A stretch of DNA of 64,000 bases. Source: Alkalihalobacillus deserti. GTDB taxonomy: Bacteria > Bacillota > Bacilli > Bacillales > Bacillaceae_D. The notes beneath the pieces are model-generated. The model was not told the origin of the DNA, searched no databases, and saw nothing but the letters and a program-made list of their open reading frames with translations. Positions 57,718 through 64,000 of this stretch are shown one piece after another. Within the stretch, counting starts at the first letter, position 1, and every line of letters begins with the position of its first letter. The position numbers were made by a program, and so were the translations under genes. The DNA lies in NCBI RefSeq assembly GCF_020734105.1, contig NZ_JAJAFR010000009.1, positions 1 to 64,000 of the forward strand, read 5' to 3'.

Positions 57718-58560
57718 TTATATTTTTATACGTAATTGTTTTCTGAATACCTCTCGAATCATATAGGAAACCCCATTAAGTTCATTTGAGCGTGTTAACC
57801 AATCGGCAACTTCTTTTACCGAATCGGTTGCATTTCCCATCGCAACACCTAGGCCTACTTGATTAATCATCTCAACGTCTGTATCTTGAGACCCGATAGC
57901 AACCATCTCATCTGCTGAAATCGCCAAGTATTCTCCTAACGTTTGTAAGCCTCTCGCCTTAGAAACACCCGCGCTTACGATATCAATGCGTCCTGGTGCA
58001 GATTCGAATACCTTAACGCCCGCAACCACTGATTCTAACTGCTCAGTCGCTCTTCTTGCTTCTTCTTTATTGAAAAATTGAACCTGAATTTTTGGAGGAG
58101 CAATCGGTTCTTGCATAAGTTGATCACAAACAGAGTCTACAAAGGTAATCGGATAAAACAATGGATCTCCTACTCCAATTGTCATTTTCGCAATCAAATG
58201 ATTTCTCTGTCTAACTTTATTTCCAATAGAATACGAATCATGCATGACACGAATATGACATTCGTATCTTTCAAGAATGTCAACAATTTGAAGTGCTTTT
58301 TCTTCTTTTATTCTCCTTACAAATATTGGTTCATCTGTAGATGAAGCGATAAAAGCACCGTCACTTGTAATCAAGCAATTATCTACTTTTAGGGCTTTAG
58401 CTAATTTTTTCGCAGCCGGAAACGGTCTTGATGTTGCAAGAGTTACGTACACCCCTTTATTCTTCACATATTCAATTGCATCCTTGGTTTGCTTGGTAAT
58501 TCGCGCATTCGATTTAAGAATGGTTCCATCGATGTTTAGGGCTAGCAATCTGTAAGTCAT
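57718..58560 (-). CDS. yhaX: YhaX-like HAD-superfamily protein with altered catalytic residues
   Basis: The 280-residue Cof-type HAD protein matches B. subtilis YhaX, a sigma-E-dependent sporulation protein. The normal motif I DxDGT is LNIDGT here, so the nucleophile aspartate is asparagine. Motif IV GDxxND reads GSQDTD, losing the first metal-binding aspartate. Motif II is TLATSRP, intact. Without the nucleophile, ordinary phosphatase activity is unlikely. It may act by binding only. A GGGGGACTTAC site precedes the ATG. Confidence 0.82.
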   Translation of the reverse strand: MTYRLLALNIDGTILKSNARITKQTKDAIEYVKNKGVYVTLATSRPFPAAKKLAKALKVDNCLITSDGAFIASSTDEPIFVRRIKEEKALQIVDILERYECHIRVMHDSYSIGNKVRQRNHLIAKMTIGVGDPLFYPITFVDSVCDQLMQEPIAPPKIQVQFFNKEEARRATEQLESVVAGVKVFESAPGRIDIVSAGVSKARGLQTLGEYLAISADEMVAIGSQDTDVEMINQVGLGVAMGNATDSVKEVADWLTRSNELNGVSYMIREVFRKQLRIKI

Positions 58561-58721
58561 TATCGTAAGTCCCCCTTCTCATGTTGTCCATACTTGAGTA
58601 TTCATGATAAGCTTGCTCTTTATACATAAGACTATGAGAATGAAAGACTCATTAGAACCTAGACGAATGCACAAATCTTTTCTATACTATTTTAAATGAT
58701 ATTTTTGTTAAGGGGATCATT

Positions 58722-58907
58722 ATGAAACGAGTCTTGTCCTATTATTATCTGCCAGTTGTTTTTTTCTTATTATTATCTTTTTCACAATTAACTGAACGAG
58801 ATAGCCGAACTATTTTATTAACCATTGTTGCCTCAATTGCTATTGGTCTTTTTACTGGTTTTGTTTTACATTTAGTTACGTTAGTTATGAATAAGGTTTC
58901 AAAATAA
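58722..58907 (+). CDS. Small two-helix membrane protein, unknown
   Basis: The 61-residue protein (MKRVLSYYYLPVVFFLLLSF start) has two helices (about 8-22 and 29-55) linked by QLTERDSRT. No family was recognised. AAGGGGATC precedes the ATG. A terminator follows at once. Confidence 0.6.
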   Translation: MKRVLSYYYLPVVFFLLLSFSQLTERDSRTILLTIVASIAIGLFTGFVLHLVTLVMNKVSK

Positions 58908-58909
58908 AA

Positions 58910-58938
58910 AAAAACGGCATTAGCCGTTTTTTTTTGAA
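58910..58938 (+). terminator. Terminator after the 61-codon gene
   Basis: AAAAACGGC-ATTA-GCCGTTTTTTTTT. Confidence 0.85.
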
Positions 58939-58940
58939 TA

Positions 58941-59000
58941 GAATTTCATACTCATTAAATTCCAGCCTTAATTCACTCAATTTTTATGTTTTCCTATTTT
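58941..59000. repeat. Dispersed intergenic repeat, copy 3 (diverged)
   Basis: TTTCATACTCATTAAATTCC, then AATTCACTCAATTTTTATG and TTTTCCTAT. It agrees with the other copies mainly in the first and last thirds. A piece of it (AAATTCCAGCCT) also appears at about 3356 in the secD leader. Confidence 0.45.
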
Positions 59001-59078
59001 TAAAAAAGATGACTCCAAAACCACCAACTTACACCATCTATTAAATGGTAAAGTAAATGGCTTAGGAGTCAACCGCTC

Positions 59079-59432
59079 TTATTCTTGTCCAGATTCTCCA
59101 TAAATTTCTTCAAGAGGTTCTGTAATAATCTTGTTAACATCTCCAATAATTACGCTTAAACGTTGCTCAGCCTCCATTAATTTTGAGATTAATTCGTGTT
59201 GTTGAACAAGTTCAAACTGCTGTTGTGCTTGCTGTGCTTCTTCCTCTGTAATTTGAACCCCTTGCATTTGTTTTTGCTGAAGTTCTAGTTGTAACTGGCG
59301 AAAGTTATTGAGCATTCTTGAAGCAACTTCATCTGTAGCAATTTGTTCATGTAAAGATTTCAATCCAATAAATTCTTCACTTTCTGCAAGCGTGCGCTTT
59401 AATTCCTGAGCCTTATCGTAAACATTAGACAT
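59079..59432 (-). CDS. yheA: YheA, YlbF/YmcA family protein
   Basis: The 117-residue, nearly all-helical protein (VYDKAQELKRTLAESEEF, RQLQLELQQKQMQGVQITEE) matches UPF0342/YheA, a relative of YlbF and YmcA that form the RNase Y-associated Y-complex. The role of YheA itself is unknown. AGGAGGACGTAC precedes the ATG. It follows yheB in the B. subtilis order. Confidence 0.88.
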   Translation of the reverse strand: MSNVYDKAQELKRTLAESEEFIGLKSLHEQIATDEVASRMLNNFRQLQLELQQKQMQGVQITEEEAQQAQQQFELVQQHELISKLMEAEQRLSVIIGDVNKIITEPLEEIYGESGQE

Positions 59433-59628
59433 ATGTACGTCCTCCTAAAAATTTAGTCTTACCGACTATAACATGTTCACAAAAACATTTCACCCGATAA
59501 GCTATGTTAGTGAACCCGAAAAACAAATTCATTGAATGAATATCTATAATTTGGCTCTTCAAAAAAAGCCAAGAAGCCTTTCCCCTCTGGTTGTTAAAAC
59601 CAAGGACTTTGACCTAATTATCGTCAAA

Positions 59629-60771
59629 TTAACCGATGATCATCACAATAAAGCTTTGAATTAATCCAATAATGCCGCCTAATAATGCACCAAGATACGT
59701 AATCATTTTAAATTCACGTTTCGATATCGATAATACAAGCTCTTCTAAACGTTCAACAGAAAAAGTTTGCACCTGCTCACTAACAATATCCTCTAAATGA
59801 AATCGTTTGAGTAATTCTTCTAAATGCTTCGAAAGCAAATCCAAAGTGATATCTACTCCTATTGGAATCCATTTGTCACTGATAACTTCATTGTACGTAC
59901 CACTCCATTTCTTCATAGGTTGATCTAACCATTCGAAAATAGGTACACTCGATTCAATCGTTCGAACGATAAAAGAAACGAGTTCTTTTTCATTAAAATG
60001 CATTTCGAAATCTTTTAGCTTTTTTTGTTGCAACTTATTCCACTCTTGTTCTAACAATTCAACTAGCAGTTGATTCGTTCCTTCATCTCGTAGAAACTTT
60101 AAAAGTTCTGGCTGTACTTTATCAACTAAGCGATCATTACCTAGAAACATCGAAATCATATTACCAAGCGTTCCTTTTTGAGTTAAAAATCGATCAATCA
60201 TTACACTAAGTTTTTCTTTCCCTTCACGACTTTCAAGAAAGGCTTGTCCTCGTACAATAATGTAATCTGCGGTATTCGGTAGTGTTTCATTAACTTTTTG
60301 TTGAAGCGTTGTCGGTAATAGCTGCTCTAATGTTTTATCGCGGTTGTTCCGAAGAAACTCAGAATATCCCGTTTTAACAAAACTCTCTGTTTTTGTTAAA
60401 AGGAACTGCTTCGGCGGCTCTTTCATACCAACATATTGTTTAATCAATTCAGTTGCGCTTTTTTCACTAGTTATTACTTTCTGTGCTTCTACCTTTAACC
60501 AACTAGTCATCCCTTCAGTGAAAACCGTACTTTTCAGCTTTTTTCCTAAACCTTCTGCCGTTATCAGATAAGCAACAACCATTTCTCCAAGTTGCTTAGC
60601 CAATTCATCATGTCGTTTAGGAATTAAACCCGGAGTGAAAGGAACTCTCCAAGACCCCAACCTAATTTCTTTATAAGGACGAAATAACATCTTTATTGCT
60701 AATGAGTTCGTTAATCCTCCTATGACCGCACCAATGACAACCATAAAGCCAATCAGATATATTGTTTGCAT
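59629..60771 (-). CDS. yheB: YheB, DUF445 membrane protein
   Basis: The ~380-residue protein has a membrane segment at each end (about 4-24 and 358-380) and a long, largely helical middle. The GALIGGLTNSLAIKMLFRPY-like start (AVIGGLTNSLAIKMLFRPYK) is the DUF445 signature, and the C-terminal YLGALLGGIIGLIQ is matched too. The start is uncertain: ATG 60771 (MQTIYLIGF) or ATG 60795, neither with a strong ribosome site. Function unknown. Confidence 0.85.
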   Translation of the reverse strand: MQTIYLIGFMVVIGAVIGGLTNSLAIKMLFRPYKEIRLGSWRVPFTPGLIPKRHDELAKQLGEMVVAYLITAEGLGKKLKSTVFTEGMTSWLKVEAQKVITSEKSATELIKQYVGMKEPPKQFLLTKTESFVKTGYSEFLRNNRDKTLEQLLPTTLQQKVNETLPNTADYIIVRGQAFLESREGKEKLSVMIDRFLTQKGTLGNMISMFLGNDRLVDKVQPELLKFLRDEGTNQLLVELLEQEWNKLQQKKLKDFEMHFNEKELVSFIVRTIESSVPIFEWLDQPMKKWSGTYNEVISDKWIPIGVDITLDLLSKHLEELLKRFHLEDIVSEQVQTFSVERLEELVLSISKREFKMITYLGALLGGIIGLIQSFIVMIIG

Positions 60772-60933
60772 TTGTCTAACCACTCTTTCTGCCATTCACT
60801 ATTTAGGCGTTTATCACATAGTATAATATACGCCGTTTTTCCTCGCTAGTTCTCGGGCCTATACACAAAAACACTGAAAGCCTTATTTAGAGATTGGATC
60901 TAGATATCTTACTCTTCAAAGGAGGTAAAAAGC

Positions 60934-61401
60934 ATGAAGCTCATCTCGTTAAAGAGTCAACAATGGGAACAATACCGCAGACCAATTTTAAATTTTGTGA
61001 AGCGCTACGAATCTTGTGGTTTAAAATCCAATTATTCTTGGCTCTTTCAATTAAAGAAACACCATCTCAATCGACCTGGAACGAGTATTCAGTTAGCTTT
61101 CTGGGAAGGAAAAATCATTGGTGTTGCGGCTGTCTCAGATTACGGAACAACTCAATCAACTTTTATAATTGCACCGAAGTTCTTTAAAACTCAAGTTCCT
61201 GTTAACCTTCACACATCTTTAATTGATGAATTGGGTGTTTGTTATACAAAGGTTCCTTATGATGATCAGCAAAGAATAAAATTCGCCTTACAAGCTGGAT
61301 TGGTATGCTTCGCTTATTTAAAAGCAGATCAAGACGAAATATACTTATGGTTTGGGGGAGGACATTGGCACACAACTGATATCACGGAAAAAGAAGCTTA
61401 A
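60934..61401 (+). CDS. GNAT-like protein of unknown role
   Basis: The 155-residue soluble protein starts after AAAGGAGGTAAAAAGC. The core LAFWEGKIIGVAAVSDYG resembles the beta strands of GNAT acetyltransferases and the rest is compatible with that fold, but no acetyl-CoA loop (QxxGxG/A) is evident. It may be a degenerate or divergent member. Function open. Confidence 0.55.
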   Translation: MKLISLKSQQWEQYRRPILNFVKRYESCGLKSNYSWLFQLKKHHLNRPGTSIQLAFWEGKIIGVAAVSDYGTTQSTFIIAPKFFKTQVPVNLHTSLIDELGVCYTKVPYDDQQRIKFALQAGLVCFAYLKADQDEIYLWFGGGHWHTTDITEKEA

Positions 61402-61464
61402 CGGTGACCACGAACCTCATGGTATAATTAAGTAAGCGCTATTACTGCGAGGAGGAGATTCTTA

Positions 61465-61680
61465 ATGTTGTCGCATTTTCAATGGAAGGAACTACGTAAT
61501 AACCTTGTACGGCGGGAATGGTCCTTTTCTTTTTTTTTCGAAGGAACATATTTAACTGGTATCTACCATAAAGATGGATCAATTGATTGGGGAGATATTA
61601 ATATATCGGATCAAAAAAAGAAACGGTTAGAATCACAAATTCATGACTTAATGCTTTATCATGTTTACGAACAACACTAA
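61465..61680 (+). CDS. yheE: YheE-like DUF5342 protein
   Basis: The 71-residue protein (MLSHFQWKEL start, IHDLMLYHVYEQH end) matches B. subtilis YheE in its ends and in the FEGTYLTGIYHKDGSIDW centre. Function is unknown. GAGGAGGAG precedes the ATG. It lies near yheA/yheB and the SASP gene as in B. subtilis; yheC and yheD are missing. Confidence 0.78.
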   Translation: MLSHFQWKELRNNLVRREWSFSFFFEGTYLTGIYHKDGSIDWGDINISDQKKKRLESQIHDLMLYHVYEQH

Positions 61681-61735
61681 TCCATGCATAAATTATTAGA
61701 ACTAAAACCACTCTAATAAGAAAGGAGTGGTTAAT

Positions 61736-61906
61736 ATGTCAAATAAAGAAACCGGGTCTGATTACGAAGGTCGTGAGAAAAAGTTCGTAGACGTAGATCG
61801 CATGATTAATGAAGGACTTGGTGGTGGCACTGTACATGGTCATCAATCAGGTTTGATCGAAGAGTCTAGAGGAGATCTTGAAAAAGAGGATCCTCCAAGA
61901 ACGTAA
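61736..61906 (+). CDS. Small hydrophilic conserved protein
   Basis: A 56-codon gene starts after AAAGGAGTGG. The product is charged and has a glycine-rich centre (DVDRMINEGLGGGTVHGHQS) and an acidic/proline end LEKEDPPRT. I believe similar small proteins occur in other Bacillaceae, but no function is known. Followed by a clear terminator. Confidence 0.65.
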   Translation: MSNKETGSDYEGREKKFVDVDRMINEGLGGGTVHGHQSGLIEESRGDLEKEDPPRT

Positions 61907-61921
61907 GAGTTAATCATTTTT

Positions 61922-61975
61922 AAGATGGTGGCTAAAACGGTGGCAAGTGTCCACCTAAGTCACCATCTTTTTTTA
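61922..61975 (+). terminator. Terminator after the 56-codon gene
   Basis: AAGATGGTG pairs with CACCATCTT, with an inner GGTGG-like/CCACC step, then TTTTT. Confidence 0.8.
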
Positions 61976-62078
61976 TTAAACATATCAAACAGTTTCAATT
62001 CAAGGTGGTTTGGAGCGTATGATTAACCAATTATCCTTTTACAAATTCAGTCCTCAATAAAATCAGACAGCTTTAAGA

Positions 62079-62324
62079 TTATTGCTCTTTTACTAGATAA
62101 ACCGTTGTATTTCCACATTTGTTACAGATGATATAGTGTGGGCAAAGCTCGTCTTTTAAATCATTGAGAATTCCATTACTATACTTATTAAGATCAATTG
62201 GCATGTACGCTTCGTAATCGCCATAGTAGTCCATAACTTTTCCATAATCAATCAGTTCTTGTTGACAGGTGTCACAAGTGAGACCTAGTGAATTCATTCC
62301 ATTGCAAATTGGACACATTCCCAT
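62079..62324 (-). CDS. Small zinc-ribbon-like protein
   Basis: The 81-residue protein from ATG 62324 (after AAGGAGTAAG) has CPICNGMNSLGLTCDTCQ near the N terminus and CPHYIICNKCGN near the C terminus: two CxxC-type pairs plus further Cys/His, fit to bind one or two zinc ions. No enzyme motif is present. The longer frame to 62384 lacks a ribosome site. Family not recognised. Confidence 0.65.
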   Translation of the reverse strand: MGMCPICNGMNSLGLTCDTCQQELIDYGKVMDYYGDYEAYMPIDLNKYSNGILNDLKDELCPHYIICNKCGNTTVYLVKEQ

Positions 62325-62406
62325 ATTTCTTACTCCTTGTTTTAGGATGATTGGATTTAAGTACATATCGACTTTAGACAGCACTCATTTAATTTTAAAA
62401 GAAAAA

Positions 62407-62432
62407 TAAGGGGTGAGCGAACTCACCCCTTA
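62407..62432 (-). terminator. Terminator after the SASP gene
   Basis: AAGGGGTGAG pairs with CTCACCCCTT, followed on the minus strand by ATTTTTC. Confidence 0.8.
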
Positions 62433-62448
62433 AAGCTATAATATGAGA

Positions 62449-62655
62449 TTATTGTTGTGTTCCGCCCATTTGTTGTTCAGCCATTTGAACTAGGCGTTTA
62501 GTAATTTCTCCACCTACAGATCCGTTAGCACGAGATGTAGTGTCTGCTCCAAGGTTAACACCGAATTCAGAAGCAATTTCATACTTCATTTGGTCAAGTG
62601 CTTGTTGTACACCAGGTACTAGCAATTGGTTTGAACTGCTGTTGTTACTTGCCAT
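62449..62655 (-). CDS. Alpha/beta-type small acid-soluble spore protein
   Basis: The 68-residue protein ([20 protein letters not shown] start) binds and protects spore DNA. It has the GPR protease recognition stretch [14 protein letters not shown] ([20 protein letters not shown]) and the second conserved block [22 protein letters not shown] 62655 follows AAGGAGGTGAG. It occupies the place of B. subtilis sspB near yheE. It would be made in the forespore under sigma-G. Confidence 0.95.
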   Translation of the reverse strand: MASNNSSSNQLLVPGVQQALDQMKYEIASEFGVNLGADTTSRANGSVGGEITKRLVQMAEQQMGGTQQ

Positions 62656-62724
62656 GTGTCTCACCTCCTTGTGTATTTATAGTGTGGGTTTTTTCTTGAA
62701 TGTTATGTGGAATATTTGTTGATA

Positions 62725-62755
62725 ATTTATGGAAATTATAAGACTGTCTTATTCA
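62725..62755 (-). promoter_or_regulatory. Possible sigma-G promoter of the SASP gene
   Basis: Minus strand TGAATA (62750-62755), 18 bases, CATAAAT (62725-62731), fitting the sigma-G pattern loosely. Confidence 0.35.
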
Positions 62756-62760
62756 ATTCA

Positions 62761-62798
62761 AAAAAAAGCTACAACCCTTAGCCGAATTGTAGCTTTTT
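62761..62798 (-). terminator. Terminator after the acyl-CoA synthetase gene
   Basis: AAAAAGCTACAA pairs with TTGTAGCTTTTT. Confidence 0.8.
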
Positions 62799-64000
62799 AC
62801 TTTCTTTCTCTCAATATGGCTATTTCATTAAGGCTGTTTTTATTTTCAATTGCAGACACATCCCCTAATGTATTATGCAAATAGGCATTTTTTAAAATTC
62901 GTCTCATTACCTTCCCATTCTTTGTCTTAGGCAGTTCGCTGATAAAGTGAACTCTTCGTGGTTTCAGAGCCTTCCCCATTTTAGAACTAACATAAGAAAG
63001 AAGTATTTCTTCACTCTGATTTGTTTTACTAAATTGATCGCTTAATACAACAAAACATATAATCGCATCCCCTTTATAAAAATCAGGTACACCTATAACT
63101 CCAGCCTCATGAACACTTTCATGACCAGCTAAAACTGTCTCTATTTCGCTTGGACCAATTCGCTTACCTGCAACATTTATTATGTCATCAGAACGGCCGG
63201 TTATCTTAAAATAACCTTGGTCATTTACTATGGCCCAATCTCCATGTACCCATGTAGCAGGCCATCTTGACCAATAAGTCCTAAGGTAACGTTTTGGTTG
63301 TTCCCAGAAACCATTGGTCATACCGACCCACGGTTTTGTTAATACAAGTTCTCCCACCTTGCTTTGCACAGGTTTTCCTAAGTCATCATATACATAAGCG
63401 GCCATACCAGGTAAAGCCGCATTAAATGTACTCGGTGTAATAGGACGTATTAGGATATTTCCCAATATCCCGCCCGCGATCTCTGTTCCACCAGAGTAAT
63501 TAAAAATTGGGATCTGTTTTTTTCCTATTTTATTAAAAAGCCATAGCCAAGAATCATCATTCCAAGGCTCTCCTGTTGAAGCAATAACACGCAAGCTAGC
63601 AAGTTTAGATGGAATCCATTTTTCGCCGTGCTTCATAAGAGACCTTATTAAAGTTGGAGAAATACCTAAGTGAGTCATTTTATACCTAGCAACCATTGAC
63701 CATATTCGATTAGGACTGGGAAAATCCGGACTTCCTTCATACAAAACAATGGTAGCACCATTTATTAGTCCTCCGTACACTAAAAAGGGACCCATCATCC
63801 ACCCCATATCAGTATACCAAAACAAAATATCCTCATGTTTTACATCCATTCCAATACCTGCATCAAAAGCTGCTTTAATCGGAAACCCTGAATGTGTGTG
63901 CACGGTTCCTTTTGGTTTGCCAGTTGTACCTGAAGTATAGATTAACATCAGAGGATCATCACTGCTCATCTGCTCGGTTGAATTGGTCAAATCCTTTGAA
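62797..64000 (-). CDS. Acyl-CoA synthetase (AMP-forming), N terminus outside the window
   Basis: About 400 C-terminal residues of an adenylate-forming enzyme are present. The frame is open to the window edge, so the start lies beyond 64000. Motifs are the P-loop MLIYTSGTTGKPKGTVHTHS, NYSGGTEIAGG, WVHGDWAIVNDQGYFKITGR with the ribose-binding aspartate, and the catalytic lysine region LPKTKNGKVMRR. The GGTEIAGG loop and WVHGD are like the acetyl/acetoacetyl-CoA synthetase-related group; the acid substrate cannot be fixed from this part. Confidence 0.88.
   Translation of the reverse strand, partial: SKDLTNSTEQMSSDDPLMLIYTSGTTGKPKGTVHTHSGFPIKAAFDAGIGMDVKHEDILFWYTDMGWMMGPFLVYGGLINGATIVLYEGSPDFPSPNRIWSMVARYKMTHLGISPTLIRSLMKHGEKWIPSKLASLRVIASTGEPWNDDSWLWLFNKIGKKQIPIFNYSGGTEIAGGILGNILIRPITPSTFNAALPGMAAYVYDDLGKPVQSKVGELVLTKPWVGMTNGFWEQPKRYLRTYWSRWPATWVHGDWAIVNDQGYFKITGRSDDIINVAGKRIGPSEIETVLAGHESVHEAGVIGVPDFYKGDAIICFVVLSDQFSKTNQSEEILLSYVSSKMGKALKPRRVHFISELPKTKNGKVMRRILKNAYLHNTLGDVSAIENKNSLNEIAILRERK

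Overview
The window is a chromosomal segment of an endospore-forming, low-GC member of the Bacillaceae. Sporulation genes (spoVB, bofC, safA, a CoxA-like lipoprotein gene, spo0B, an alpha/beta SASP gene, several YjcZ-type miniproteins, yhaL) and gene order close to Bacillus subtilis support this. An alkaliphilic relative is plausible, but the sequence alone does not prove it. No rRNA, tRNA, CRISPR, prophage or intact insertion sequence was seen.

Layout. (1) 1-1035: a ~200-bp unit in about 3.65 tandem copies, each carrying a large hairpin, then an AT-rich ~41-bp repeat. (2) 1036-25989: the B. subtilis-like block secF-secD-comN-spoVB-yrbG-yrzE-yajC-tgt-queA-(DUF2905)-ruvBA-bofC-coxA-safA-nadACB/nifS-niaR-pheA-pheB-obg-spo0B, plus a small export protein and an ArsB/NhaD-like permease. 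The rplU-ysxB-rpmA genes expected upstream of obg/spo0B are absent. (3) 26152-29110: a sulfonate/nitrate/taurine-type ABC importer with its own strong promoter, then the remnant of an iron-dependent alcohol dehydrogenase. (4) 29208-62655: a second B. subtilis-like block, hemY-hemH-hemE, pbpF, hmoB, ecsABC, hit, serC, yhaH, hpr, prsA, yhaL, yhaM, yhaX, yheA, yheB, yheE, SASP. The cssRS two-component pair, yidC, ltaS and two decayed genes sit within it. (5) 62797-64000: an acyl-CoA synthetase cut by the window edge.

How the genes fit together. Much of the window serves protein export and envelope quality control: SecD/SecF/YajC drive translocation, PrsA folds exported proteins, CssRS senses secretion stress, EcsAB and Hpr affect exoenzyme output, YidC inserts membrane proteins, and LtaS and PbpF build the wall. 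Other modules are NAD synthesis (NadABC with its NifS and the NiaR repressor), late heme synthesis (HemEHY with HmoB), phenylalanine synthesis and Holliday-junction/queuosine functions.

Most noteworthy: a 91-codon ORF directly upstream of yidC has the layout of a MifM-type ribosome-arrest sensor, including a hairpin that pairs the yidC ribosome-binding site with the ORF's last sense codons. Also notable are three copies of a ~170-195-bp repeat whose hairpin stems differ completely between copies yet stay self-complementary, a promoter-plus-terminator unit for a ~105-nt small RNA between ecsA and hit, and two small genes broken by several frameshifts.
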